DNA from: Pseudomonas putida
Lineage (GTDB): Bacteria; Pseudomonadota; Gammaproteobacteria; Pseudomonadales; Pseudomonadaceae
NCBI RefSeq assembly: GCF_028682475.1
Contig: NZ_JANHLE010000005.1
Coordinates: 124,001 to 188,000 of the forward strand
Direction: 5' to 3'
Length of the DNA stretch: 64,000 nt
Shown: piece after piece, positions 26,638 through 35,268 of the stretch
Layout of the letters: every line of letters starts with the position of its first letter
How positions within the stretch are numbered: the stretch's first letter is position 1
The notes under the pieces: model-generated
What the model was told of the DNA's origin: nothing
Seen by the model: only the letters and a program-made list of their open reading frames with translations
The model's database searches: none
Program-made: the position numbers and the translations under genes

Positions 26638-27992
26638 TGCACGGCCTCCACGGGGATCAGCTGTTGCTCGTCGGCGAGGGCCTTGAGCATGGTTTCCTGC
26701 CAGTACTTGTGTTGCAGCACGAACAGGCCTTCGTCTTCGGTACGCACACCGCTCATTTGCGGATGCAGATCGATTTCCTGCGCAGCGGCATCGGCACCGT
26801 CGACCCAATGGGTGGCGCCACGTGACATGTCGTTCCAGCCACGTCCGCCCTGGTAACCCATCTGGCACGAACGGAACTCTTCGAGGTCGTCCGGCGTGGC
26901 CATGCCACTGACGTTGAAGAAGTCTTCGTACTGGCGGATACGCTGGGCACGCGCTTCATCGCTCTCGCCTTTGGGCGCGATGCAGTAGATGGTGATCTCG
27001 GTCTTGTCCACGGCGATCGGCCGGGCGATACGGATCTGCGAGCTGAACTGGTCCATCAGGTACACGTTCGGGTACAGGCACAGGTTGCGCGAGTTCTCGA
27101 TCATCCAGTTGGCGCGGGCCTGGCCGAAGTCGGCGGCCAGCTCATCGCGGCGCTCGAACAGCGGACGGTCTTCAGGGTTAGCCCAACGGGTCCAGAGCAG
27201 CAGGTGACCTTTGTCGAAGGAGTAGAAACCACCACCGCTCTTGGCCCAGCCGCCAGCGCTCATGGTTTTCACTTCACTGCCCGCCTCGCGCTGCTTGCGC
27301 TGGTTCTGGGTGGCGGCGTAGTTCCAGTGCACGGCACTGACGTGGTAGCCGTCGGCGCCGTTCTCGGCGGTCAGCTTCCAGTTGCCTTCGTAGATGTAGG
27401 AGGACGAACCGCGCAGCACTTCCAGGCCTTCCGGCGACTGATCGACGATCATGTCGATGATCTTTGCCGACTCGCCCAGGTGCTCGACCAGCGGTACGAC
27501 GTCCGGGTTCAGGCTGCCGAACAGGAAACCGCGATAGGACTCGAACCGCGCAACCTTGGTCAGGTCATGGGAGCCTTCGCAGTTGAAGCTCGCCGGGTAG
27601 CCGGCATCGACCGGATCCTTGACCTTGAGCAGCTTGCCGGAATTGTTGAAAGTCCAGCCGTGGAACGGGCAGGTGTAGGACGAGCGGTTCCCGCTCTTGT
27701 GCCGGCAGAGCATCGCACCGCGGTGGCTGCAGGCATTGAGGAAGGCATTGAGCACCCCATCCTTGTTGCGCGCGATGAAGATCGGCTGGCGCCCCATGGT
27801 GGTGGTGAGGAAGTCGTTCTTTTCCGGAATCTGGCTCTCGTGGGCAAGGTACAGCCAGTTACCCTCGAAAATGTGTTTCATCTCAAGATCGAACAGACGG
27901 GGGTCGGTGAACATCTCGCGCTTGCAGCGAAAGACGCCCTTCTCCTGATCTTCTTCAAGCAGGGAATTAAGGTAATCGAATCCCAGGGACAT
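26634..27992 (-). CDS. benA: Benzoate 1,2-dioxygenase alpha subunit
   Basis: 452 aa. Catalytic subunit that dihydroxylates benzoate to its cis-1,2-diol. The Rieske [2Fe-2S] site is CSHRGAML...CPFHGW (about 88-115), and the mononuclear iron site lies near [16 protein letters not shown] (about 213-228) with a later aspartate. It is the first gene of benABCD-catBCA. Its promoter carries two BenR/XylS boxes 66-101 bases upstream, and benR lies just beyond in the same direction. Confidence 0.96.
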   Translation of the reverse strand: MSLGFDYLNSLLEEDQEKGVFRCKREMFTDPRLFDLEMKHIFEGNWLYLAHESQIPEKNDFLTTTMGRQPIFIARNKDGVLNAFLNACSHRGAMLCRHKSGNRSSYTCPFHGWTFNNSGKLLKVKDPVDAGYPASFNCEGSHDLTKVARFESYRGFLFGSLNPDVVPLVEHLGESAKIIDMIVDQSPEGLEVLRGSSSYIYEGNWKLTAENGADGYHVSAVHWNYAATQNQRKQREAGSEVKTMSAGGWAKSGGGFYSFDKGHLLLWTRWANPEDRPLFERRDELAADFGQARANWMIENSRNLCLYPNVYLMDQFSSQIRIARPIAVDKTEITIYCIAPKGESDEARAQRIRQYEDFFNVSGMATPDDLEEFRSCQMGYQGGRGWNDMSRGATHWVDGADAAAQEIDLHPQMSGVRTEDEGLFVLQHKYWQETMLKALADEQQLIPVEAVQ

Positions 27993-28030
27993 GGCCGGGG
28001 CCTCCGTTGTTATTGTGGTCAGGCCATGTC

Positions 28031-28093
28031 AGGTTAGGGAGCGAGGGGCACGGCAAATATCCGCTTTGTGCAGACCTTTATCCGTTTTCTGCA
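28031..28093 (-). promoter_or_regulatory. benA promoter with two BenR/XylS boxes
   Basis: On the minus strand, TGCAGAAAACGGATA (28079-28093) and TGCACAAAGCGGATA (28058-28072) both match TGCA-N6-GGNTA. They are separated by six bases, giving the 21-base spacing of XylS-type tandem sites. Exactly 21 bases after the second box comes TAACCT (28031-28036), a likely -10 element. This layout equals that of the known XylS-dependent Pm promoter. Confidence 0.88.
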
Positions 28094-28098
28094 AAGTG

Positions 28099-29055
28099 TC
28101 AGGAACGACGCTTGAGGGTATCGGAGGGCAGTTCGCCGAACAGCGACTTGTAGTTTTCCGAGAAACGGCCCAGATGGACGAAGCCGTAATCCATGGCCAG
28201 TTCGGTGATGCTGCGCACCGGGCAGTTGGGGTCGGCAAGGCTGGTGTGGATGCGCTCGAGCTTCTTTTGGCGGATGTAGATTTTCGGCGTGGTGCCGGCG
28301 TTGCGCTCGAACAGCGCATACAACGAACGCAGGCTCATGCTGGCCTGGCGCGCCAGTTGTTCACTGCTGATATCCAGTTTGAGGTTGCCTTCAATGTAAC
28401 CGGCAATCCGGTCGAAGGTCACCGCCTGGCTGGTCAGTGCTTCACGGCTGACGTTGGTCGGCATCAAGGTGAGCAGCTTGCTGGCGACGATCTGGCTGTA
28501 ATGCTCCTGCACCCGTAACAGCGGCTCACTGGCTTCGGCTTCATGACAGACCATGGCCAGCAAGCCGGCGAAACCTTCCAGCGCCAGCAACTGGTAATGG
28601 CTCTGGAGAAAGCGCACGCCTTCGCCGGGACGCTGCCAGCGCTGTTCATCGCAGACACTTTCCAGCAAGCGGTTGGGCAGCTTGAGAATGAATTTTTCGC
28701 AATCGGCCGAATAGGCAAGATCGACCGGCTCGTCCGGGTTGATCAGCAGCAACTCGCCAGGACCGAGCAAACGCTCGGACCGGCCGCGCCGCCACAGGCA
28801 ATGGCCACGCAGCAGGATCTGCAGGTGAAAGACGTTTTCCAGGGCCGGCGACATCACCCGTACTTCGCCACCGTAGCTGATCCGGCACAGATCAAGACTG
28901 GCGAACTTGCGATGATCGAGGCACGCCTCTGGATGCCCGTAACGCGGCAGGCGGATGTTATGCACTCCCACATGCTGATTGACGTAGGTCGACACGGCAT
29001 AAGGATCGGCACGATCGAAAACCCGGCTGCGCTCACTGAGCAGGCGACTCTCCAT
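28099..29055 (-). CDS. benR: BenR, AraC/XylS-family activator of benzoate genes
   Basis: 318 aa. The N-terminal AraC-binding-like effector domain begins ESRLLSERSRVFDRADPYAVSTYVNQHVG. The C-terminal double helix-turn-helix (about 215-318) has the typical LARQASMSLRSLYALFERNAG and ITELAMDYGFVHLGRFSENYKSLFGE. It activates benABCD when benzoate is bound. The start at 29055 gives the usual BenR length; the frame is open to 29115. It lies directly upstream of benA in the same direction. A close paralogue sits 3 kb away. Confidence 0.92.
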   Translation of the reverse strand: MESRLLSERSRVFDRADPYAVSTYVNQHVGVHNIRLPRYGHPEACLDHRKFASLDLCRISYGGEVRVMSPALENVFHLQILLRGHCLWRRGRSERLLGPGELLLINPDEPVDLAYSADCEKFILKLPNRLLESVCDEQRWQRPGEGVRFLQSHYQLLALEGFAGLLAMVCHEAEASEPLLRVQEHYSQIVASKLLTLMPTNVSREALTSQAVTFDRIAGYIEGNLKLDISSEQLARQASMSLRSLYALFERNAGTTPKIYIRQKKLERIHTSLADPNCPVRSITELAMDYGFVHLGRFSENYKSLFGELPSDTLKRRS

Positions 29056-29154
29056 ACCAGGATACTCGTTGTAGTTATCCTGGCAGTCTAAGCGATAGCT
29101 TGGGTTTTCGACCAATCCGTGGATGGACGGTGTGTTTCCAAAAGCATCGCGGGC

Positions 29155-30408
29155 TTACAACAACGTCCAGGTGTACGTCAGGATCACCCGGTTCTCATCG
29201 ATATCCGAACGGTAGTTGGACCGCGCCATCGCATTGCGCAAACGCACCCCCAGTCCCTTCAACACCCCGCTCTGCACCGCATAGCCGATGTCCAGATCGC
29301 GCTCGTGCTCCTTACCCTCGAACCCAAGCCCGGTATCGACGTTGTTGCCTTTCAGATAGCGCACGGTTGTCGTCAGCCCGGGAACTCCCATGGCCACGAA
29401 GTCGTAGTCATACCGTACCTGCCATGAGCGCTCATCGGCGTACGAGAACTCATAGGTCGGTACCTCGTTGCCGAGCGGTGAAATATTAGGAAACACACGC
29501 GGAAACGCGTTTTCACCATAGATACCCTGGTAGCCGACGCTGAACGTATGCCCGCCGCGCTTGGCCGACAGCAGCGAATAGAACGCCTGGTTGTCGATAT
29601 CGCCAATGCGGCTTTCGCCCTGCTCCTTGGCGCTGAAGTAGCCGAGGTTGGCGCCCAGCACCCAATCACCTACCGGCTGGCTGTGCTTGAGGCCGACAAA
29701 GCCCTGTTGGTAGATGTCCTCCAGACGGCCATACCAGAGGCTCAGGGTGCTGCGGTTGGCGTTGAAGCTGTAATCACCACCGGCAAAGTTGAACGCATCG
29801 CTGTCAGCCTGACGCTGCGGCAGGTGGCCGAGCATGGCGATCAGCTTTTCATCGCCGGCTTCGTTGCGCAGGCTGGTAGAACTCAGGTGCCCTGCTTGCA
29901 GGGTCAGGCCGCTGATTTCCGCCGAACTGATGCTCGCGCCCTGATAGGTCGGCGGCAGCAGGCGCGAGTCGTTGTACTGGAGGATCGGCAAGTTGGTTTG
30001 CAGTTCGCCGACTTTCAGTTCGGTCTTCGAATAGCGCAGCTTCAAGGTCGCCCCTGCACGGCTGTATTCATCCGCCGCGCGGCCGTCATCCTGCACCGGC
30101 AGCAGTCCGGTGCCGGTCCGGTCCGGGCTGCTGTCGAGCTTGAGACCGAGCAGGCCGATGGCATCGACACCAACGCCTATCGGTCCCGGGGTGTAGCCAG
30201 ATTTGAAGTTGAGGATAAAGCCCTGCCCCCACTCCTCGGCCTTGGACTGCTGGTTGGCGCCAACGATGCCGGAAAAATCACGGCTGAAGTAGTAGTTGCG
30301 CGCTTGCAGGGTGGCCGTGGCGTCCTTGAAAAAGTCAGGTTCGGCGGCCTGGGCGGTGAAACTCAGGGCGAACAAAGACAGCAACCCGATTGGACGGAGG
30401 TTGTTCAT
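29155..30408 (-). CDS. OprD-family outer-membrane porin, benzoate cluster (BenF-like)
   Basis: 417 aa. A signal peptide (about 1-21, ending AQA) precedes the OprD signature [21 protein letters not shown]. The rest alternates beta strands through to a C-terminal [12 protein letters not shown], as expected for an 18-strand specific porin ending in an aromatic-rich strand. Its place between benK and benR suggests benzoate uptake across the outer membrane, like BenF/BopA. The substrate is inferred from context. A REP pair separates it from benK. Confidence 0.88.
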   Translation of the reverse strand: MNNLRPIGLLSLFALSFTAQAAEPDFFKDATATLQARNYYFSRDFSGIVGANQQSKAEEWGQGFILNFKSGYTPGPIGVGVDAIGLLGLKLDSSPDRTGTGLLPVQDDGRAADEYSRAGATLKLRYSKTELKVGELQTNLPILQYNDSRLLPPTYQGASISSAEISGLTLQAGHLSSTSLRNEAGDEKLIAMLGHLPQRQADSDAFNFAGGDYSFNANRSTLSLWYGRLEDIYQQGFVGLKHSQPVGDWVLGANLGYFSAKEQGESRIGDIDNQAFYSLLSAKRGGHTFSVGYQGIYGENAFPRVFPNISPLGNEVPTYEFSYADERSWQVRYDYDFVAMGVPGLTTTVRYLKGNNVDTGLGFEGKEHERDLDIGYAVQSGVLKGLGVRLRNAMARSNYRSDIDENRVILTYTWTLL

Positions 30409-30460
30409 GATGACGTGCTCTTTTTATTGTTGTTTTTGACTTGAGAACTGCGGTGTCCGC

Positions 30461-30531
30461 ATCGCTGGCAAAGCCAGCTCCCACAGGTATTGCATGCACC
30501 AGACTTTGTGGGAGCTGGCCTTGCCAGCGAT
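30461..30531. repeat. REP-type inverted repeat pair
   Basis: ATCGCTGGCAAAGCCAGCTC (30461-30480, continuing CCACAGG) is inverted at 30508-30531 as GTGGGAGCTGGCCTTGCCAG plus CGAT. It is a different subtype from the copy at 21795 but keeps the shared CTCCCACAGG end. It lies between benK and the porin gene. Confidence 0.85.
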
Positions 30532-30551
30532 TGGATCTACACGATTGCTGG

Positions 30552-31883
30552 CTAGGCCGCTGATTGCAGCGGCGCCATGCCCTTGGCCGAACTGCGGCTG
30601 GCAAACACCATCATTGCCACCGCCGCTACCGCGCCAGGCACAGCAAAGGCCATGAAATTCAGCGCCAGCGGCAACTGAATACCCAACAGCAGGCCGCCGA
30701 GGATCGGTCCGACGATTGCCCCGCTACGACCGATACCCGAAGCCCAACCCAGCCCCGTGGAGCGGATGCCCATCGGATAGAACTGGGCGACGCAGGCATA
30801 AGCGAGGATCTGGGTGCCGATGGTGGTCGCCCCGGCAATTGCGATCAGCAGGTACAGCACCGGTGTCGGGCTCTTGAAGCCCAGCAGGCTGATCGACAAC
30901 GCCGCCAGCGCGAAGAACACCACCAGCACGCGGTCGAGCTTGAGGCGATCGCCAATCCAGCCACCGCCCACAGCACCGAAAATCGCTCCAAAGTTGAGCA
31001 CCAGCAGGAAAGCCAGGCTCGATCCCAGGCCGTACCCAGCATTGTTCATCAGTTTTGGCAGCCACGAATTGAGGGCGTAGACCATCAGCAGGCAGCAGAA
31101 GAATGCGACCCAGAGCATCAAGGTGCTCAGCGCCCGGCCTTCACGAAACAGCTGCGGTACCGAGCCACCGGCCTCGACGCCAGTGACCACTTCCAGACGG
31201 TCGCCGGCTTGTGGCCGATAGCTGGGCTCGACCCGCTGCAGCAATTGGCTGGCCTGCTCGGTGCGTCCCTGACGCACCAGAAAACCCAGGGACTCCGGCA
31301 GGAAACGCAGAATCAACGGCAACAGCAGCAAGGGAATGACGGCGACGTAGAACACTGACTGCCAACCGAATGCCGGCAACAACACGATCCCCAGACCGGC
31401 CGAGAGCATGCCGCCCACCGAGTAACCGCTGAACATGATCGCCACCAGGGTGCTGCGCATGCGCTTGGGGGCGTACTCGTTCATCAGCGCCACGACGTTG
31501 GGCATCACCCCGCCGATCCCCAGGCCCGCCAGGAAGCGGCAGATACCGAACTCTGTCGGGTTGCGGGCGAAGCCGTTGAGTACGGTGAAGCCGCTGAAAA
31601 GGATCACGCAGATCATGATGGCCTTCTTGCGGCCGATGCGGTCGGACAACGGCCCGAACACCAAAGCGCCGAACATCATGCCGAACAGCGCGTAGCTGCC
31701 CAGGGCCCCGGCCTGCAACGGGGTCATGCCCCACTCCTGCATCAGCGCCGGCAACACCACGCCATAAATAACCAGGTCGTATCCGTCGAAGATGATGATC
31801 AGCGCGCACCAGAACAGCACACGCCAGTGGAAGGTATTGAACTTCGCCTGATCGATCAGGCCATTGATATCGATGGCTCGCAT
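30552..31883 (-). CDS. benK: Benzoate MFS transporter BenK
   Basis: 443 aa, 12 membrane segments, aromatic acid:H+ symporter family. Signatures are FDGYDLVIYGVVLPALM (about 33-49), the loop 2-3 motif GPLSDRIGRKKAI and the loop 8-9 GGWIGDRLKLDRVL. It imports benzoate together with BenE, so the cluster has two inner-membrane systems. Its promoter has the same tandem BenR-box layout as benA, suggesting co-induction. The 4-hydroxybenzoate carrier PcaK is the nearest alternative; the context favours BenK. Confidence 0.92.
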   Translation of the reverse strand: MRAIDINGLIDQAKFNTFHWRVLFWCALIIIFDGYDLVIYGVVLPALMQEWGMTPLQAGALGSYALFGMMFGALVFGPLSDRIGRKKAIMICVILFSGFTVLNGFARNPTEFGICRFLAGLGIGGVMPNVVALMNEYAPKRMRSTLVAIMFSGYSVGGMLSAGLGIVLLPAFGWQSVFYVAVIPLLLLPLILRFLPESLGFLVRQGRTEQASQLLQRVEPSYRPQAGDRLEVVTGVEAGGSVPQLFREGRALSTLMLWVAFFCCLLMVYALNSWLPKLMNNAGYGLGSSLAFLLVLNFGAIFGAVGGGWIGDRLKLDRVLVVFFALAALSISLLGFKSPTPVLYLLIAIAGATTIGTQILAYACVAQFYPMGIRSTGLGWASGIGRSGAIVGPILGGLLLGIQLPLALNFMAFAVPGAVAAVAMMVFASRSSAKGMAPLQSAA

Positions 31884-31952
31884 GTGGCGTGTCTCTTTTG
31901 TTGTTGTTATCGAAACCCGAAGGCGAACCTGCCGTGCAGTGTTCGCGATCTC

Positions 31953-32015
31953 AGGTTAGGAGCAGTACAAAAGGGCCAATAGCCGTTTCCTGCGAATCGC
32001 TATCCAGTTTGCGCG
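31953..32015 (-). promoter_or_regulatory. benK promoter with two degenerate BenR/XylS boxes
   Basis: On the minus strand, CGCGCAAACTGGATA (32001-32015) and CGCAGGAAACGGCTA (31980-31994) keep the box 3' halves GGATA and GGCTA but are weaker at TGCA. They are six bases apart, and 21 bases later stands TAACCT (31953-31958). The spacings and TAACCTGA are identical to the benA promoter. Confidence 0.78.
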
Positions 32016-32023
32016 AGGGCTGA

Positions 32024-32986
32024 TCAGGGGCAGCGATGCCGTTTGAAGGTGACCGAGGGCAGTTCACCAAAACGCTGGCGATAGCTTTCGGCAAAGCGCC
32101 CCAGGTGCAGGAAGCCGTAGTCCAGGGCGATCTCGGTAACGTTACGCACCGGGCTTGCCGGGTCCTGCAAAGCAGCATGTATGCGCTCAAGCTTGCGCTG
32201 GCGCACATAGCCTTTGGGCGACAAGCCGGCATGGCGCTCGAACAGTGAGTACAAAGTGCGCTCGCTGACCCGTGCGACATTCATCAACTGGCCGACACTG
32301 ATGTCCTGCTCCAGGTGGGCGTCGATGTAGGCGGCCAATTGCTCGAACGAGTGGGTCTGCTGCACCGGTTCGCTACGCTGCACGTTGTTGCCGAGCAAGC
32401 TGAGCAACTTGCTGGCAACGATGCGCCCGTAGTGCTCCTGGACCTGCAGCAACGAGTCGGTGGACTCCGCCTCTGCGCAGATCAACCCGAGCAAGCCGAT
32501 GAAGCCTTCCAGTTCACCGGTGACATGGCGCGCGCTGTTGAAACGAATCCCGCCCTCGGGCAACTGCCAGCGCTGCTCCAGGCAAGCTTGCTCGAGCAGA
32601 CTCACCGGCATCTTGAGGATGAACTTCTCGCAGTCGGCCGAATAGGTCAGGTCGACCGGATCGTCCGGGTTTATCAACAACAGCTCGCCGGGCACGTAAT
32701 GATGTTCGTTGCCACGAAAACTGGACTGGCAGTGGCCCTTGAGCAGGATCTGCAGGTGGTACAGCGAACCCAGGGCGGGCGAAGTGATCCGCGCCTTGCC
32801 GCCGTAGCTCAAGCGGCACAGGTCGAGGCTGGCAAACTTGCGGTGGTTGATGCTCGCCTTCAGATCGCCAGTTCTGGGCAGGCGCAGGCTATGGCCACCG
32901 ACATGCTGGTTAACGTATTCGGACACGGCATACGGGTCGGCGCGCTGAAACACACAGCTGCGCTCGCTCAACAGGTGGCTGCTCAT
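32024..32986 (-). CDS. Second BenR-like AraC/XylS-family regulator
   Basis: 320 aa and clearly a paralogue of BenR: the two share SHLLSERS/SRLLSERS, RADPYAVS, YVNQHVG, NHRKFASLDLCRLSYGG, PGELLLINPD-PVDL-YSADCEKFILK and most of the C-terminal helix-turn-helix region, over half the residues by eye. The start at 32986 aligns with BenR; the frame is open to 33229 across catR's promoter. It lies divergent from catR. In P. aeruginosa the neighbour of catR is antR, the anthranilate regulator, so this could be an AntR whose antABC target is absent here. An alternative is a second benzoate-type regulator. The effector is unknown. Confidence 0.85.
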   Translation of the reverse strand: MSSHLLSERSCVFQRADPYAVSEYVNQHVGGHSLRLPRTGDLKASINHRKFASLDLCRLSYGGKARITSPALGSLYHLQILLKGHCQSSFRGNEHHYVPGELLLINPDDPVDLTYSADCEKFILKMPVSLLEQACLEQRWQLPEGGIRFNSARHVTGELEGFIGLLGLICAEAESTDSLLQVQEHYGRIVASKLLSLLGNNVQRSEPVQQTHSFEQLAAYIDAHLEQDISVGQLMNVARVSERTLYSLFERHAGLSPKGYVRQRKLERIHAALQDPASPVRNVTEIALDYGFLHLGRFAESYRQRFGELPSVTFKRHRCP

Positions 32987-33099
32987 GGGCTGCCCTCTTC
33001 TTGTTCTTGCTGGACGATATCCACAGGGTCTGGTTATCCACAGGGCACCAGCTTGCGTCAGCACCAGCAGGCAGTCCAATATCTGTTGGGTAGGTAACA

Positions 33100-33114
33100 A
33101 TACTCTGGAGGTAT
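33100..33114. promoter_or_regulatory. CatR/BenM-type site overlapping the catR ribosome binding site
   Basis: ATACTCTGGAGGTAT matches ATAC-N7-GTAT, the recognition repeat of the CatR/CatM/BenM LysR group. It ends one base before the catR ATG and includes its TGGAGG ribosome binding site, so bound CatR could repress its own gene and influence the divergent AraC-type gene. Confidence 0.6.
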
Positions 33115-33115
33115 C

Positions 33116-33991
33116 ATGGAACTGCGCCATCTGCGTTACTTCCGGGTGCTCGCACAGACCCTGAACTTCACCCGCGCCGCCGAGCTGCTGCACATTGCCC
33201 AGCCGCCTTTGAGCCGGCAAATCCGCCAACTGGAGGAAACCCTCGGGGTCGATCTGCTGGAACGCAGCCGTCCGCTGCGCCTGACCGAAGCCGGGCGCTA
33301 CTTTTACGAACAGAGTGCCATGCTGCTCGACCAGCTCGAGCAGATATCCGAAGGCACCCGGCGCATCGCAAACAGCGAACGCCAGTGGTTGCGCATCGGT
33401 TTTGCGCCCTCGACCCTTTACGACCTGTTACCCGAGCTGATTCGCCAATTACGCGCCAACCAGGAGCTGGAGCTTGGCCTGCAGGAAATGATCACCCTGC
33501 AGCAGGTGGACGCCTTGAAAGCCGGACGCATCGATATCGGTTTTGGCCGCATCCACATCAAAGACCCGGCCATTGACCAGCAGGTACTGCGCGAAGACCC
33601 CTTGGTTGTCGCCCTGCCCTGCGGCCATCCGCTGATCGGCCAGCCCATCGACCTGGTGCGCCTGGCCTTTGAGCCCTTCGTGCTCTACCCCGCCACCCCG
33701 CGCCCAAGCTACGCCGACCACATCATGACGTTGTTTTCCAGCCAGGGCCTGAGCGTGCAGGTGATTCAGTGGACCAACGAACTGCAGACTGCCCTTGGAC
33801 TGGTGGCGGCCGGCCTGGGGATAACGTTGGTGCCCGCCTCGGTGCAGCGCCAGCACCGCGACGATATCGTTTACGCACCGCTGAGCGAGGCAGCGGCGGT
33901 TTCACCGATCATTCTCAGCCGCCGGGTTGGGGATAACTCGCCTCAGGTCCGCCATTGCCTGAATCTGATTGAACGCATGAGCGGCCACTAG
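33116..33991 (+). CDS. catR: CatR, LysR-type activator of catechol genes
   Basis: 291 aa. The N-terminal winged helix has MELRHLRYFRVL...LNFTRAAELLHIAQPPLSRQIRQLEETLG. The effector domain shows the CatR-type RIGFAPSTLYDLLPELIR, MITLQQVDALKAGRIDIGFGR and FVLYPATPRPSYADH. It should respond to cis,cis-muconate and control catBCA. Unusually it is not divergent from catB: catBCA lies about 9 kb away behind benD, and catR instead faces an AraC-type gene. Its stop codon lies in the loop of a terminator hairpin. Confidence 0.92.
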   Translation: MELRHLRYFRVLAQTLNFTRAAELLHIAQPPLSRQIRQLEETLGVDLLERSRPLRLTEAGRYFYEQSAMLLDQLEQISEGTRRIANSERQWLRIGFAPSTLYDLLPELIRQLRANQELELGLQEMITLQQVDALKAGRIDIGFGRIHIKDPAIDQQVLREDPLVVALPCGHPLIGQPIDLVRLAFEPFVLYPATPRPSYADHIMTLFSSQGLSVQVIQWTNELQTALGLVAAGLGITLVPASVQRQHRDDIVYAPLSEAAAVSPIILSRRVGDNSPQVRHCLNLIERMSGH

Positions 33992-34000
33992 GGCCGCTCA
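33978..34000 (+). terminator. Hairpin overlapping the catR stop codon
   Basis: TGAGCGGCC (33978-33986) pairs perfectly with GGCCGCTCA (33992-34000) around ACTAG, which contains the catR TAG. CATTTTGC follows. It separates convergent catR and hcnC. Confidence 0.75.
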
Positions 34001-34008
34001 CATTTTGC

Positions 34009-35265
34009 TCAGACCACGCTGGCCGGAGCTTTATCCACAGCCCCGGCATGGAAGCGTTCGGCGAGGAACGGAGAGATATCCACAGGCGATGGCTCGTCGT
34101 GCAGGACCTTGTCGATCATCACCCCGGTGATCGCCGAGGTGAGGATGCCGGTGCGAAAGTGTCCACAGGCATTCAGGTAACCGGTGACTTCCGGCACGGG
34201 CCCGAGGATTGGCAATTCATCCGGTGACCCTGGTCGCAAACCGGCCCAGGTGCGCTTGAGGTTGATCTGCACCAGCTCTGGAATACAGCGAATCGCGCCC
34301 TGCACCAGACCGTTGATTTCCGGGAAGGTGTTGCTGACGTCGAAGCCTTTGTCTTCGGTGGTGCTGCCAATCAGGATCTCGCCGTTGTCCTTCTGCGCCA
34401 TGTAGCAATCGCTGGTGGTCAGGCAGCCGTTCAGCAGTTTGGGCATACGCTCGGTGAGGATGATCTGGCCCTTCACCGGGCTGACCGGAATGCGCAGACC
34501 GGTGGCCTGTTCGCTGAGGTCGGCCGCCCAGGCACCGGCGGCATTGATCAGGGTCTGGCAATGAAACGTACCTTCTTCGGCGGTCTGCACTCCGCTGACC
34601 CGTGACCCCTGGTGCAATACACCGGTGACGTTGGTGTTGTGGAACACATCGACACCATTCTGTCGCGCCGCTTCCATATAGGCGTCGGCCAGGCGGAACG
34701 GACTGACCTGGTGATCGCACAGAAATTCCAGAGCACCACGCGCCTGATGGCTGACCGCCGGCTCCGCCTGGCGCAGGGCCTCGCGGTCGAGCCAGCGCAC
34801 CTGCTCGGCCAGGTGCGGGATCTGCGCGACGATATGCTCGGCGTACAGCTGGTCTTCATCGTCGTAGATCACATACTTGAGGCCAGTGCGCTCGAACTTG
34901 AAGTCCATGCCGTGGCGCTCGATCAGTTCACGGTGCAGCTGTGGATAAAGTGCATTGGACTGCAGGGCAAAATCGAAGAACGACTGCGGCAGGATATGCG
35001 GCGTGCTGGCATCCACCACCACCGCAGCCCCTTGCGCCTGGCGCTTGTGCTGGGCTGACATCATGCGAAAGAAAATCACCCCGCAGCCGAGGCCGACCGA
35101 TTCGCCAATCGCCCACAAGCCACCGGCCGAAGCACGGGTGGCGTTGCCGGGGCGCTTGGCATCGATCAGGGCGATCTTCAGGTTTTTGCGTTTGGACAGC
35201 TGATAAGCGCAGGAGGCGCCAATGACCCCACCGCCGGCAATCACTACGTCGTAGGTTCTGTTCAT
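34009..35265 (-). CDS. hcnC: Hydrogen cyanide synthase subunit HcnC
   Basis: 418 aa. Membrane-associated flavoprotein subunit of HCN synthase, which oxidises glycine to HCN and CO2. It belongs to the DAO family: the FAD site YDVVIAGGGVIGASCAYQLS (about 5-24) and the highly characteristic GGLWAIGESVGLGCGVIFFR (about 48-67) are present, with GHFRTGILTSAITG near the C-terminus. Length and sequence match HcnC rather than ordinary D-amino-acid or glycine oxidases. It starts three bases after hcnB. Confidence 0.95.
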   Translation of the reverse strand: MNRTYDVVIAGGGVIGASCAYQLSKRKNLKIALIDAKRPGNATRASAGGLWAIGESVGLGCGVIFFRMMSAQHKRQAQGAAVVVDASTPHILPQSFFDFALQSNALYPQLHRELIERHGMDFKFERTGLKYVIYDDEDQLYAEHIVAQIPHLAEQVRWLDREALRQAEPAVSHQARGALEFLCDHQVSPFRLADAYMEAARQNGVDVFHNTNVTGVLHQGSRVSGVQTAEEGTFHCQTLINAAGAWAADLSEQATGLRIPVSPVKGQIILTERMPKLLNGCLTTSDCYMAQKDNGEILIGSTTEDKGFDVSNTFPEINGLVQGAIRCIPELVQINLKRTWAGLRPGSPDELPILGPVPEVTGYLNACGHFRTGILTSAITGVMIDKVLHDEPSPVDISPFLAERFHAGAVDKAPASVV

Positions 35266-35268
35266 GTT

